A stretch of DNA of 64,000 nt from Dallia pectoralis (Eukaryota; Chordata; Actinopteri; Esociformes; Umbridae): contig CM055748.1 of the NCBI GenBank assembly GCA_029465975.1, positions 10,504,300 to 10,568,299 on the forward strand, read 5' to 3'. Positions 36,001 through 51,000 of this stretch are shown here, piece after piece. The position numbers and the translations under genes were made by a program. Positions within the stretch are counted from its first letter, which is position 1, and every line of letters begins with the position of its first letter. The notes below the pieces were generated by a model, which was not told the DNA's origin, made no database searches, and saw only the letters and a list, made by a program, of their open reading frames with translations.

Positions 36001-39000
36001 CCGGCTAGAATGGAAATGGAGTGTAGGCAGTTATGGGAAAGTCCAGACTAGGTTGTCACTACATCATACAGTTGCAATATTATTAGTAAGGGAATTTCAA
36101 ATCTGGACAGTGACAAGTTATTTGTTTTTTGTTTAAAATTATACATTTTGTTCACACGTTGTTCACACCTTATGTCGTCCACCACCACCACCAACAGACA
36201 AATGCAGATTTAGAAATTGGCAGCGGTCTTGTGCATGCTCTAATGACGCTATAATGATGCAAACAAGCAAATCTTTCATATATATAAATGGCTCTGAAGC
36301 CAATTGTCCAAATTCCTTTGGTATATTAAAATGGGCTGACCGTTTATAACGTGTTGCTCTCGAAGTTCCTTTAGAGTTCACTCTCGATGTTTAGAAATGG
36401 GTTTATGATTACTCCAATCTTACTGCTATTTCTGGCCTATAATGATTTTTACGATTTTAGCCTAATATCACAGCCTGGTCTCTAGCTGTAATATTGATCT
36501 GTTTTTCCCTTTTGTCCTGCAGTTTCATTTATCCGGTTGGAGGGGGCCTGGGACCACCACAAGGTGAGTTCATTTTTTATATAAAAAGTTGTATTTTGCC
36601 GGTGTGAATGGGCAGTGTGCATGTCCCAGTGTTGGGTTATTCAATACAGTTGTCTACACTGCCTTTTTATAGTGCTGTAAGTGATTATTCTTCCTGTGTG
36701 CTCTTGAGTTCAATCCATCAACCTTTTAATTACTCGTCTAATGGCTGGGTGATCTGCCACCCTTTTTATCGGTAGTTCACTATGTAGGAAGCATTGTTCC
36801 ATCTGAGGCTTGTCAGTCATGGCTATTAATCCACATCTTCCAGGGCACACTGCTTTGCTTTCTGGACAGTCTTCTTTTACTTTTGCAGTCAGGATTCGGT
36901 GTTACCGGTACATGTTACATGTCATTAGTACCGTAGGCATCAACAACTTGGTTATGTCTGGGGGTGAAATGTGATACGGTGGTGATGAGACACCATGTCA
37001 TGTTGCCATTGTAATCGTTAGCCATGGACTGGTTTTATCAATACATTGCTAGTAGAAAAACACTCAGCTTTTTTGTAGCCTCAGTTATGCAGCACTTCAG
37101 ATGACGTCAACAACAACAAAAACACTCTTCATAAACAGGGACAAACATATATTTAGGGTTATTTTGAGGTGCAGCTGTTGTACAGCCATTTCCAGCAGCG
37201 TGTATTTTTTATTAATTCAGGAGTCTTAAAATGGATGTGGAAACTGTAGATTGTCCTCTTCAGGTGTGATGGGCTACTTAAATGGTCCTGTAGACATGTA
37301 TTGTCTCACCTAACTTATTGTGACACATGTGCATCTAGCTACAGGCATTGTCATACATTCTGGGAAGATTATGCTGTTGTGTTTAAATCTGAATTATTAT
37401 AGGCGTATAGAATGGTCTTTTTTTGTTTTGGTTCAACAAAACTGAAATTCCTTTATCATATGCTAATATATGTGAGTACAATTTATTTAGTAGCTTAATG
37501 GAAAGCCAAAACACATTAGCTAGATTGTAAACTCTAACTATAATACCCACTGCCAGTAGCTATGTGTTATTGTAATAGTTAATGTAAAGTAGCACTGGGC
37601 AATCACAATAATTAATGCACATTTTGCTAACTTAATGTCTTGAAGCCTTATCAAACATGTGTTGAAAAGGAGACATTGGCTTACTCAACACAGCTACAGT
37701 CTCAATGCAACATAATTTGTACAATGTCAGGCTGACCCTGACATTACAGTAATCAAAATTTAATGCTTGACCAAAAGCCTGATCAGAGCTTTCTTAAAAG
37801 TAGGCTTTGTTTGGAGTGCATATAAATGTGCTGCTTGCCCCAAACAATCTAATAAAAACTCAAACAGTCAAGTGATGGTCACACGTTCTGACTAGATGTT
37901 CTCTATCTGGAGCCCAATTATGTTGTAGCTGTTTTATGTCTAGTGGTCAGGTTACAGTGATACTTCATACAATTTCCGCCCTTGTGTCATTGGCTGTGTT
38001 GGCCATCATTTTAGTCAACCTAGGATCACGCATCACAATGAATGAAACATCTGGTTTGAAAGAACCACAAAAGCCCATCAATGAGCCTGGTTGGGGCATG
38101 ATGTTGTATATTATTAAGATTCTCCAGATGAACCATCAGCTAGACCAACATGTGGTATATTATTGAGATTCTCCAGATGAACCATCAGCTAGACCAACAT
38201 GTGGTATATTATTGAGATTCTCCAGATGGACTGTCAGCTAGACCATAATGTGGTATATTATTGAGATTCTCCAGATGGACTGTCAGCTAGACCATAGTGT
38301 GGTATAGAGATTGAGGTCAGAGCTTTGTCATGGCCACTCCAATACCTTAATTTTGTTGCCCTTAAGCCATTTTGACACAACTTTGATGGGCCATTGTCTT
38401 ATTTGTAAGACCTGTTTGCGACCATGCTTTAACTCTCTGTCTTGAGATGTTGCTTTTATATTTCCACCCAATTTTCCTTATTCATGATGCCATTTATTTT
38501 GTTATTATGAAATCTATGTAGTGGTTGAAAAATTCGTTTTGTATGTTAACTTCTGAAAAGTCTATGCAAACTTCAGACTTCAACTGCACATGTTTTTTTC
38601 TGTTTAGCTTTTTGGTTCATGTCAAGTTTACAATTATCCCCTAGGTGCATATTGGGTTGAAATCTAATGGTTTAGTTTCTTTAGGAGCATTAATCCACTG
38701 ACATTAATCACAGCTCAACTACGTACATGTTAATTGGTGGAGGTTTATTGCACTATTGACTGACTCTTGTGTTCTGTCCAGGCATGATGCCTATTCAGCA
38801 ACCACGACAACAGCAGGCGTTTCCTGGGATGGTCCAAGTCCAAATGCAGCCCAACATGCAAGGGATGATGGGAATGAACTACGGAGGCCAGATTCCTCCT
38901 GGTGCCATGTCTATGCAGGTGTGTGTTTACTGGGATTCCATGTGCACAACAGGGTACTCGACAATAAAACGTTTGAGATGTTATTGTGAGCCAAAAGGAG

Positions 39001-42000
39001 GCTAGGCACAATCTGTCCTGTACTGTATTATGATACGAGGGTATACTGCCGTGAGCTATTTCTGCCATTTAGGCTTAATGTAAATGTGATACAAGGGTAT
39101 ACTGCCGTTTGCTATTTCTGCCATTTAGGCTTAACGTAAATGTGATACGAGGGTATACTGCCGTGAGCTACTTCTGCCATTTAGGCTTAACGTAAATGTG
39201 ATACGAGGGTATACTGCCGTGAGCTATTTCTGCCATTTAGGCTTAATGTAAATGTGATACAAGGGTATACTGCCGTTTGCTACTTCTGCCATTTAGGCTT
39301 AACGTAAATGTGATACGAGGGTATACTGCCGTGAGCTATTTCTGCCATTTAGGCTTAACGTAAATGTGATACGAGGGTATACTGCCGTGAGCTATTTCTG
39401 CCATTTAGGCTTAACGTAAATGTGATACGAGGCTATACTGCCGTGAGCTACTTCTGCCATTTAGGCTTAACGTAAATGTGATACGAGGGCATACTGCCTT
39501 TAGCTACTTTTGCCATTAAGGCTTAACGTAAATGTGATACGAGGGTATACTGCCGTTAGCTACTTCTGCTATTAAGGCTAGACATTTAGAAGGTGCGCTT
39601 TTAGAGGCATTGCATTATCCCTGCAAATCCTCTATCTTTATCTAGCTCTCTTGTGTCAAATCACACTTTCCTACTTCCGCACAGCAGTTTTCTCCCTCCC
39701 TTTTTTGTCTCGGCCTGTTTGTGTGTGTGCGCCTGTCTGTTTGTCTGCCTGTTGTGTATCATAACTGCCTGTCAAGTATCATCTCTGTTTGCTGTTTATC
39801 ATCTCTGTCTGTCGTGTGTCATCTCTGTCTGTCGTGTGTCATCTCTGTCTGTCGTGTGTCATCTCTGTCTGTCGTGTGTCATCTCTGTCTGTCGTGTGTC
39901 ATCTCTGTCTGTCGTGTGTCATCTCTGTCTGTCGTGTGTCATCTCTGTCTGTCGTGTGTCATCTCTGTCTGTCGTGTGTCATCTCTGTCTGTCGTGTGTC
40001 ATCTCTGTCTGTCGTGTGTCATCTCTGTCTGTCGTGTGTCATCTCCGTCTGTCGTGTGTCATCTCCGTCTGTCGTGTGTCATCTCTGTCTGTCGTGTGTC
40101 ATCTCTGTCTGTCGTGTGTCATCTCCGTCTGCCGCGTGTCATCTCCGTCTGCCGCGTGTCATCACCGTCGTGTGTCATTTGTGCAGGGTGGGATGACCAT
40201 GGGGATGCAGGCGGCCCCTGGGATACAGTTCATGGGTCAGCCGCAGTTCATGGGCATGAGGGCCCCCGGGCCCCAGTACACTGCTGACATGCAGAAACAG
40301 ATGGCTGAAGAACACCAGTAAGTCTCTATCTATCTGTTGCTCTGTCCGACTGTCTGTCTGTCTCTTTCTGTTTATTTCTCTTATCTTTGTCTCTTTCTCT
40401 CGTGTCAAGTTTGATGATGTGTCTGTTTGTAAGTCTGTCACTGTGTCAGTCTACATGCTCTGTCTGATTGTTGATGCTGCCTGTCCTCTAGGAAGCTTAT
40501 GGAGCACCAGCAGAAGATGCTGGAGGAGGATAGGAAGAGGAGGCAGTTTGAGGAGCAGAAACAAAAACTCAGGTTGCTGAGTAGTGTCAAACCTAAGGTG
40601 ATCTTCCTCCCCATCACCATACCTGACCACCAGACGCACTCCCCCATCACCATACCTGACCACCAGACGCACTCCCCCATCACCCTATCTGACCACCAGA
40701 CGCACTCCCCCATCACCCTACCTGACCACCAGACGCACTCCCCCCATCACCATACCTGACCACCAGACGCACTCCCCCATCACCATACCTGACCACCAGA
40801 CGCACTCCCCCAATCACCATACCTGACCACCAGACGCACTCCCCCATCACCATACCTGACCACCAGACGCACCCCCCCATCACCATACCTGACCACCAGA
40901 CGCACTCCCCCATCACCATACCTGACCACCAGACGCACTCCCCCATCACCATACCTGACCACCAGACGCACTCCCCCATCACCATACCTGACCACCAGAC
41001 GCACTCCCCCATCACCCTACCTGACCACCAGACGCACTCCCCCATCACCCTACCTGACCACCAGACGCACTCCCCCATCACCATACCTGACCACCAGACG
41101 CACTCCCCCATCACCATACCTGACCACCAGACGCACTCCCCATCACCATACCTGACCACCAGACGCACTCCCCCATCACCATACCTGACCACCAGACGCA
41201 CTCCCCCATCACCATACCTGACCACCAGACGCACTCCCCCATCACCATACCTGACCACCAGACGCACTCCCCCATCACCATACCTGACCACCAGACACAC
41301 TCCCCCATCACCATACCTGACCACCAGACGCACTCCCCCATCACCATACCTGACCACCAGACGCACTCCCCATCACCATACCTGACCACCAGACGCACTC
41401 CCCCATCACCATACCTGACCACCAGACGCACTCCCCCATCACCATACCTGACCACCAGACGCACTCCCCCATCACCATACCTGACCACCAGACGCACTCC
41501 CCCATCACCATACCTGACCACCAGACGCACTCCCCCATCACCATACCTGACCACCAGACGCACTCCCCCATCACCATACCTGACCACCAGACGCACTCCC
41601 CCATCACCATACCTGACCACCAGACGCACTCCCCCATCACCATACCTGACCACCAGACGCACTCCCCCATCACCATACCTGACCACCAGACGCACTCCCC
41701 CATCACCATACCTGACCACCAGACGCACTCCCCCATCACCATACCTGACCACCAGACGCACTCCCCCATCACCATACCTGACCACCAGACGGACTCCCCC
41801 ATCACCATACCTGACCACCAGACGCACTCCCCCATCACCATACCTGACCACCAGACGCACTCCCCCATCACCATACCTGACCACCAGACGCACTCCCCCA
41901 TCACCATACCTGACCACCAGACGCACTCCCCCATCACCATACCTGACCACCAGACGCACTCCCCCATCACCATACCTGACCACCAGACGCACTCCCCCAT

Positions 42001-45000
42001 CACCCTACCTGACCACCAGATCGCACTACCTGACCCCATCACCCTACCTGACCACCAGACGCACTCCCCCATCACCATACCTGACCACCAGACGCACTCC
42101 CCCATCACCATACCTGACCACCAGACGCACTCCCCCATCACCATACCTGACCACCAGACGCACTCCCCCATCACCATACCTGACCACCAGACGCACTCCC
42201 CCATCACCATACCTGACCACCAGACGCACTCCCCCATCACCATACCTGACCACCAGACGCACTCCCCCATCACCATACCTGACCACCAGACGCACTCCCC
42301 ATCACCATACCTGACCACCAGACGCACTCCCCCATCACCATACCTGACCACCAGACGCACTCCCCCATCACCATACCTGACCACCAGACGCACTCCCCCA
42401 TCACCATACCTGACCACCAGACGCACTCCCCCATCACCATACCTGACCACCAGACGCACTCCCCCATCACCATACCTGACCACCAGACGCACTCCCCCAT
42501 CACCATACCTGACCACCAGACGCACTCCCCCATCACCATACCTGACCACCAGACGCACTCCCCCATCACCATACCTGACCACCAGACGCACTCCCCCATC
42601 ACCATACCTGACCACCAGACGCACTCCCCCATCACCATACCTGACCACCAGACGCACTCCCCCATCACCATACCTGACCACCAGACGCACTCCCCCATCA
42701 CCATACCTGACCACCAGACGCACTCCCCCATCACCATACCTGACCACCAGACGCACTCCCCCATCACCATACCTGACCACCAGACGCATACCTGACCACC
42801 AGACCCCCATCACCATACCTGACCACCAGACGCACTCCCCCATCACCATACCTGACCACCAGACGCACTCCCCCATCACCATACCTGACCACCAGACGCA
42901 CTCCCCCATCACCATACCTGACCACCAGACGCACTCCCCCATCACCATACCTGAGCCACTGAGCCTGTATTGTCGCATCCACAGGGTCAGATGGGGGTGA
43001 GTCGAGATGACGCATTGGAGGCCATTAAAGGAAACCTTGATGGGTTCAGCAGAGATGCCAAGATGCATCCCACACCGTCTTCCCACCTTAAGAATCCAGG
43101 TACACTAACCAGACCAGTCATTTGCCTTCACATATGTCTCTGCCTTACCCCCCTGGAGTCTGGACAAAGCTTCAGTCTCTTTGACTACCTGTCTGACTGC
43201 CCCAACAGCTTGATCAGACAGCGCCCATGACCACTGTACTGTGGCACTAGCTGTTACACAGGACAGATCAGCCTGTATCTCGCTCACCAAGATGCAACCA
43301 TTCGATTATTTTCTCTTATTGTTTTATCTTGAACTTTACTTCCTGTGTGTATTTGTACATTACCATATGTATTTTCATGATATAAATATTCACCAATTTC
43401 TTTAGGCGTCTGTATTACATTCTCTGGTCTTTTTGTTTCACAGTATGTTTGCTCACGTTGCTCGTGTCCCACCATTGTAGCCTACGTTGTCTTGTTTTGT
43501 CACTATCATCATTATTTCTCAATTTTTACAGACTCATCGCCATCCCACTCTACTGTCACTTCTCACTCCCTCCCCCCTGCTTTCCCTGATGACCATGATG
43601 ACTTTACTGACTTCATGCAGGGACCAGTAGATGCTTCATCCTCCCTCACGTCCTCCTCCCACCTTTTCCCTCCGAGCCCCCAAACCCATCCCCAGTCTAT
43701 AGACCCAGGTCCTGGCCAGAGACCATCGTCTGCCCCCCTCCCCCAGTCCCTCCCTACCTCTGCGTCCCTTCCCACTGCCACCCAACTCTGTACTGTCAAC
43801 TCAAGCTCCCAATCTGCATTTGAAGGTAACCCTCTTTCTTTTGCATCGACGTCATCCGTAACCTAGCAGTAACACAATGTAAATGTGTTTATCCACATTA
43901 CCACTGCGGCTGTTCATATGATAGGTGGCCCTGTATCTCACGGTGTTGCTAGAAGCGGTCTATCTTTAGGTTTGGCTTCTAGGCAGTTTTTAGGGCTGTG
44001 TGTAAAGCATCACCGATGTTAAGGTCACACAAGCCTTTAATTTAATGCACAGTAGAAAGTAAACTGCATACCATAAAACCAGTTTTGCCTTTAGAAATGG
44101 TAAACATTTGTCCAAATGTCTGTTCTAGCTATGGGCTGTCGTTCTGACTGGCTGTGGCCCAGGTGAACCACTAATGATGAGGGAGAGCGGGAAATGTCTG
44201 ATGGGTATTAAATGCACCAATAGGAGAGGACAACCACCCTGTGTGCCAAACAGCCCTCCCATTACCTATTTAGTACACTACCCATAACCAGTCCCCTGTT
44301 CCTGTGCTCTACAAAGGGAATGGTGACATTTTTTAGATGCTGCCTGGCTCTTTGATTACCACGCCCTGGAATCTCTCAAAATCTCTCGGAATCACCACTT
44401 GTGTTCAGTTTAGGGTGATCAAACCTGGCCTGCAGAAGAGAAAACACTCAGTATTCTGCTTAACCTACTTGGCTCTAATGAGTAGCTGAGTTAATTGGGT
44501 CAAGGTGCTCTGTTACTGCCAGAACATGACAAGTGATAGCTAGTAGGTCTGCCAAAGTGCCAAAAATTGATAAAATGCACAATTTAATCTGTGAATCTAG
44601 TACATCATTATGTTTCTACCCTCCTAATGTGATTTTGGATTGGCACACTAATATAAAGCTTGTTAGTAGTGTTAGTAGACAGTCTAGTTCTGTTGGATAC
44701 CCTCTCTAATGAGAAAGATCCAGTGGATGTATGAACAGGAAGTATGAATGGATGTGATTTAAGACCACTGTGTTACTCCTTACTTACTTCTCCAGGCCCA
44801 TCCCTGGAAGAGAAAATGTTCTCCTCGTGTGATTTAACAGCTGAAAAGAGTGCCCAGGTTAGCTTTAAGACCCAGAAACTCCATGCCCCTAAAAAAGTTC
44901 CAGTCTCAGCCCAGTATCACTCCAGCACCAAGGCCAGGAACTGGGCTGAGGCTCCTGGGGATTTGAGTTCTGCCTTCACCATACAAACACCACCTGACGG

Positions 45001-48000
45001 TCCAACACAAGCACCTGGGCCCACTGCTCCGTCACCAGCAGAACCCCCTCCTACACAGACCAGTAGTGACGGTGGTGAGAGAAGAAACCATTCATCATCA
45101 CTCTCTTTCTGCTGCAGAATAACATGCAATAACTGCTGTGGCTCTGTTTATTACATACTAACCTTCTGGACAAAAAACTCTTCTTCATTAAAGCTAATGA
45201 TTGATTGCCCTTGATAAATTCCAGTTTTTGTTTTTTTAGCGGACTGGTTTACTGATCAAGAATTCCGACTATGTGATTTAACTGTCTCTACCCTCTCTTA
45301 ACTCTTCTACATTTTAATTACACCATTCTATCCACCTTCTGTCTCACAGATTGTGGTTGCGAAGCATATGTTCTGTTATTAGGTGCCGAAAAAGGGCATC
45401 AGTAGAATTCTGATTCTTTTGATCTAGCTGCTAAATCTTCCTCTGGCTGTCTTGAGTGTCACGTCTTCCAGACAGATGTAATTATCATGCTGCATCCTCA
45501 CTGGCCTACACTGTAGACATACTGTCTGTACAGTCATTAGTCAAAGTCTACAAACTCCTTGCACAGTTTAGAGTTCGTCTTTAGCAGCTCTACACAACCC
45601 TAGTCCACATTTTGTAATTATATGATGGATAGACATCATACTAGGTTACCAAGGAATTCCATCTGGGTCTACAGACTGTCTCTTCACACCCATGTTAAGC
45701 AATGTGGAAGCGCTCATTGTGGGTGTCAATGATTACTCATCATATTTACGTAGCTTCAATTTCCACAACGACATCGCCCCTAAGAGTTGTACAATGTTTT
45801 TAGAATATTACCCAAACACTTTAATTACTCTATATATTTTTTTATATTTTGTGTTAAGCCATACCTAAACATTTTAATGTTATTAAAACGGTTCCTTAAT
45901 AGCTTCAGTTTTATGGTAGCAGGCGGTGAATAGACTGACTAGCCACTGTATCTCTTATAGACTCTGACTATCCACTGTATCTCTTATAGACTCTGACTAT
46001 CCACTGTATCTCTTAGACTGACTATCCACTGTATCTCTTAGACTGACTATCCACTGTATCACTTACAGACTCTGACTATCCACTGTATCTCTTATATACT
46101 CTGACTATCCACTGTATCTCTTATAGACTCTGACTATCCACTGTATCTCTTATAGACTCTGACTATCCACTGTATCTCTTATAGACTGACTATCCACTGT
46201 ATCACTTATAGACTCTGACTATCCACTGTATCTCTTATAGACTGACTATCCACTGTATCTCTTATAGACTCTGACTATCCACTGTATCTCTTATAGACTC
46301 TGACTATCCACTGTATCTCTTATAGACTGACTATCCACTGTATCTCTTATAGACTCTGACTATCCACTGTATCTCTTATAGACTCTGACTATCCACTGTA
46401 TCTCTTATAGACTCTGACTATCCACTGTATCTCTTATAGACTCTGGCTATCCACTGTATCTCTTATAGACTCTGACTATCCACTGTATCTCTTATAGACT
46501 CTGACTATCCACTGTATCTCTTATAGACTCTGACTATCCACTGTATCTCTTATAGACTCTGACTATCCACTGTATCTCTTATAGACTGACTATCCACTGT
46601 ATCTCTTATAGACTCTGACTATCCACTGTATCTCTTATAGACTGACTATCCACTGTATCACTTATAGACTCTGACTATCCACTGTATCTCTTATAGACTC
46701 TGACTATCCACTGTATCTCCTATATACTCTGACTATCCACTGTATCTCTTATAGACTCTGACTATCCACTGTATCTCTTATAGACTCTGACTATCCACTG
46801 TATCTCTTATAGACTCTGACTATCCACTGTATCTCTTATAGACTCTGACTATCCACTGTATCTCTTATAGACTCTGACTATCCACTGTATCTCTTATAGA
46901 CTCTGACTATCCACTGTATCTCTTATAGACTCTGACTATCCACTGTATCTCTTATAGACTCTGACTATCCACTGTATCTCTTATAGACTCTGACTATCCA
47001 CTGTATCTCTTATAGACTCTGACTATCCACTGTATCTCTTATAGACTCTGACTATCCACTGTATCTCTTATAGACTCTGACTATCCACTGTATCTCTTAT
47101 AGACTCTGACTATCCACTGTATCTCCTATATACTCTGACTATCCACTGTATCTCTTATAGACTCTGACTATCCACTGTATCTCTTATAGACTCTGACTAT
47201 CCACTGTATCTCTTATAGACTCTGACTATCCACTGTATCTCTTATAGACTCTGACTATCCACTGTATCTCTTATAGACTCTGACTATCCACTGTATCTCT
47301 TATAGACTCTGACTATCCACTGTATCTCTTATAGACTTTGACTATCCACTGTATCACTTATAGACTCTGACTATTCACTGTATCTCTTATAGACTCTGAC
47401 TATCGACTGTATCTCTTATAGACTCTGACTATCCACTGTATCTCTTATAGACTCTGACTATCCACTGTATCTCTTATAGACTCTGACTATCCACTGTATC
47501 TCTTATATACTCTGACTACCCACTGTATCTCCTATATACTCTGACTATCCACTGTATCTCCTATATACTCTGACTATCCACTGTATCTCTTATAGACTCT
47601 GACTATCCACTGTATCTCTTATAGACTCTGACTATCCACTGTATCTCTTATAGACTCTGACTATCCACTGTATCTCTTATAGACTCTGACTATCCACTGT
47701 ATCTCTTATAGACTCTGACTATCCACTGTATCTCTTATAGACTCTGGCTATCCACTGTATCTCTTATAGACTCTGGCTATCCACTGTATCTCTTATAGAC
47801 TCTGACTATCCACTGTATCTCTTATAGACTCTGACTATCCACTGTATCTCTTATAGACTCTGGCTATCCACTGTATCTCTTATAGACTCTGACTATCCAC
47901 TGTATCTCTTATAGACTCTGACTATCCACTGTATCTCTTATAGACTCTGGCTATCCACTGTCTCTTAAGGTCGTTTGGGGGATTAACTGGCTGCTCATTT

Positions 48001-51000
48001 TAGGCTATTTCTTACTGCGCATCACTTATCCATTGATTGAACTCTTTCTGCTTCCCTTATGGTTCCTTAGGCCCTGCTTATACTACATAGGAAATTAGGG
48101 CTCTGTGGGTAATGTATCCCTGTTGGAAACAATCTGAGAGAGGCTAGTGCATGCTGCTGAGTGCTTGGGTTTTAATATGGATGAAATGCTACGCTTGGAT
48201 TTACCTACTGGGGCTTTGAGCAGTGTTCCCCGTCTGATTCTGTGTGCCACTCTGCCACTACTGTCTACATTGCATTTGCTTTCATTTGTTTGTATCATCA
48301 TGTTTACTTGTTCTATTTTCCCAGTCATATTAAATTCTATATCCTATATTTATGACATTGTTATACCATCAACATAATATTTTGCATTTAGTCTGATTTT
48401 GGTAGTTGGTTGGTTGGTTGGTTATTTTCTTATATGCAGAACTAACTCTTCCCAGAAAAGGGCCTCTTGGTTACACTGACAATTTAAGTCAATGTCAGTG
48501 TGTATTTGATAAAGGCTATTTTATGTTTTATCATAACCCAAATCCAGTCCCTATTGTCCCACTTAAAGAGCTGTCAGAGTAGTTGGCCCTGGTCCAAGGA
48601 CATATACATAGACGAATGAAGATGTAGGATGCTTATGACGTGGTATCCCTATTGGCAGCCTAGCCCCTTTATAGTGCATTGCTTTTCACCAAATCCCTTT
48701 GAGCCTAAAGCAGAAGTGGTGCACTAAGAGGGAATTTTGGACACATCCTTAGGGAATCCACACACATTAGCATTACTTTTCTACGTAGGTCTCTAGTTGG
48801 CAGATGGAGAGAATAATCTTTCTCTCAGACGTTTGATAAAAGCAGGCTCTGGGCTGTTTACCGTCTTTAAAGAGCAGCTGATATACTCAGCACTAACTCC
48901 TTGTTCAGCCTGTACCCTAATGTCTGATGCTGTGTTGCTGATGGCAGGTGTTGGTGGGTACCCTCAAGAACACATCCAGCCCATGGTACCGGGTTGGCTC
49001 TACAATGATAGCCTCATCCCAGGTAAAAACCTACCTCTGTTCTACAACAGATGACTACTAGAAACCTATTCTATACTGTATGCTTCTATTGGTGAGTGTT
49101 CCCAAAATGTCTGATGTGCAATTGGGATCCTTTAAATGTGCCCACCAGAGATGTTCAAGAAGGTGCTTGTGTTCACAATGACCCCTGGGGGAATCGACAC
49201 AGCCAAGCTCTACCCCATCCTGATGTCATCTGGCCTGCCCAGGGAAGCACTGGGCCAGATCTGGGCGTCTGCCAATCGTACCACGCCAGGAATGCTGACC
49301 AAGGAGGAACTCTACACAGTCCTGGCTCTGATTGGTGTGGCACAAGTACGCATTCCAATATCTCCCTTCCAATGTTTCATGACTTATTCTGTACCAGTTA
49401 GCAGAAACCAGCCCTCACTGTGACGTTTTCTTGAAGTGACGTGAAGGACTGGATCAAAAATTGTGATTCTTAGCAACGTTACTTTAATACGCTTTCTGGC
49501 TCCTGCCAGATGGAATAGAATAGATATTAGGTTGGATGTAAAAAAACAAATTTTCCAGCTCTTCGTTTTTGTTATAATGACACACTCACACATACGGCAA
49601 AGTTTATTCACTACACCATAGACGTCCAAATATACATTCTATCGAAGTCACTTTATATTTACACATGAAGCCCTTACTCAAATGTGTCATAGTGATGTCA
49701 AATTACATCCAGAGTTCCCGAGATGCTGCCTTATTTAATCACTGATCCAGCCAGAAGAGGACTGACCACCCAGCCTGGTTCCTCTTTAGGTTTCTTCTTA
49801 TATTCTAGTTTTTCCTAGCCGCTGTGTTTCAACTTGTTGATGTGTGCTCTGTCGGGTTCAGGCTGGGTGTTTGTAAAAGCATTTTGTGACAACTTTGTTG
49901 TAAAAAGGCTTTATAAAATAAATGTGATTGATTGATTGATTCCTTCCCTTTCCTGCAGAGTGGTCTCCCAGCTATGAATGTGGAGATCCTAAACCAGTTC
50001 CCCTCACCACCGGTGCCCAACCTGCCGGCCCTTGCTATGGCTCCAGTCATTTCCCAGCAGCACCAGCAGCCCATGATGAGTCAGCCCCCGGTTCCTGTCA
50101 CCATGGCCATGCCTATCCCAGCCCCATCGGTCATGAGCATGGTTCCTCTACCCCCCACCCAGCCAAACACCAACTTCATCACAAACTTCCCACCTGTTCA
50201 GGTAACACAGCAGGTTGATTTTGTATGGTGTTTTTCTTACATTATTTAGTAGCTGGCACCTGCAGATGTTTTGATCAGTTCATTTTTTATTAAATGCATG
50301 GGGGTCTTGCATGCATTCCTTGTCTATTCTGCTAATATTGGGTTACACTCACTTACTGCGGTCGTACAAGTCTTGGGTTAATGCACATTAACATTAGAAG
50401 TCTACCCCCTAAACCCGGATTTACTTACCACTCATGCACACTCAGCCAAAGCTGATATCCTAGCCTTGTCCAAATCCTGGCTGAGGAAGTCTATCAATAA
50501 CTCTGAAAATAACAATGCCCAACTATAAAAAAGTTTGCCAAGATAGATCTGCTAAGGGTGGTGGAGTAGCAATCTTCTGCAGTTACAGAGTTTAGTCATC
50601 CTGTCCAGGTCTGTACCCAGTTTGCGCTTATACTTTAAAAAATCAATCTTTACAAAAATAAAGCTATAACCTTAGCTGGGTGTTACAGACCCCCATTTAG
50701 CCTTGTGTAGTGCCCTGGAAACCCTATGTGAACTGATTGCTCCACATCTATCCTCTTAAGTTTTTACTGCTTGGAGACTTAAACTGGGATATGCTTAAGC
50801 CCCCAGTCACTTTATTTTCTTATCTTAATGCACTCAACCTCACACAAATTATAAATGATCCTACCAGGCACAACATCAAACAATAACCAAGTGCTCTTTA
50901 AATACACCTCCGCTGTTTTCAACCAGGATCTCAGCCATCACTGTCTCATGTCGGTGTTTGTAATGAGGCCACAGCCACCTCTTATCTCTGTCAGATGCTG

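Noticed and set aside
39653..40321. 222-codon frame running through the 20-bp array into synrg exon 4
   Set aside because: The array is open in all plus frames. A clear acceptor separates it from exon 4, and exon 3 phases join directly to 40187.
40611..42957. CRISPR-like regular array
   Set aside because: Units are contiguous with no unique spacers, and the window is clearly vertebrate.
41341..43086. Minus-strand open frame of 581 codons rich in Trp/Val/Gly
   Set aside because: It is a read-through of the 33-bp array, whose period is a multiple of three. Other frames are equally open; there is no start context, domain or splice structure.
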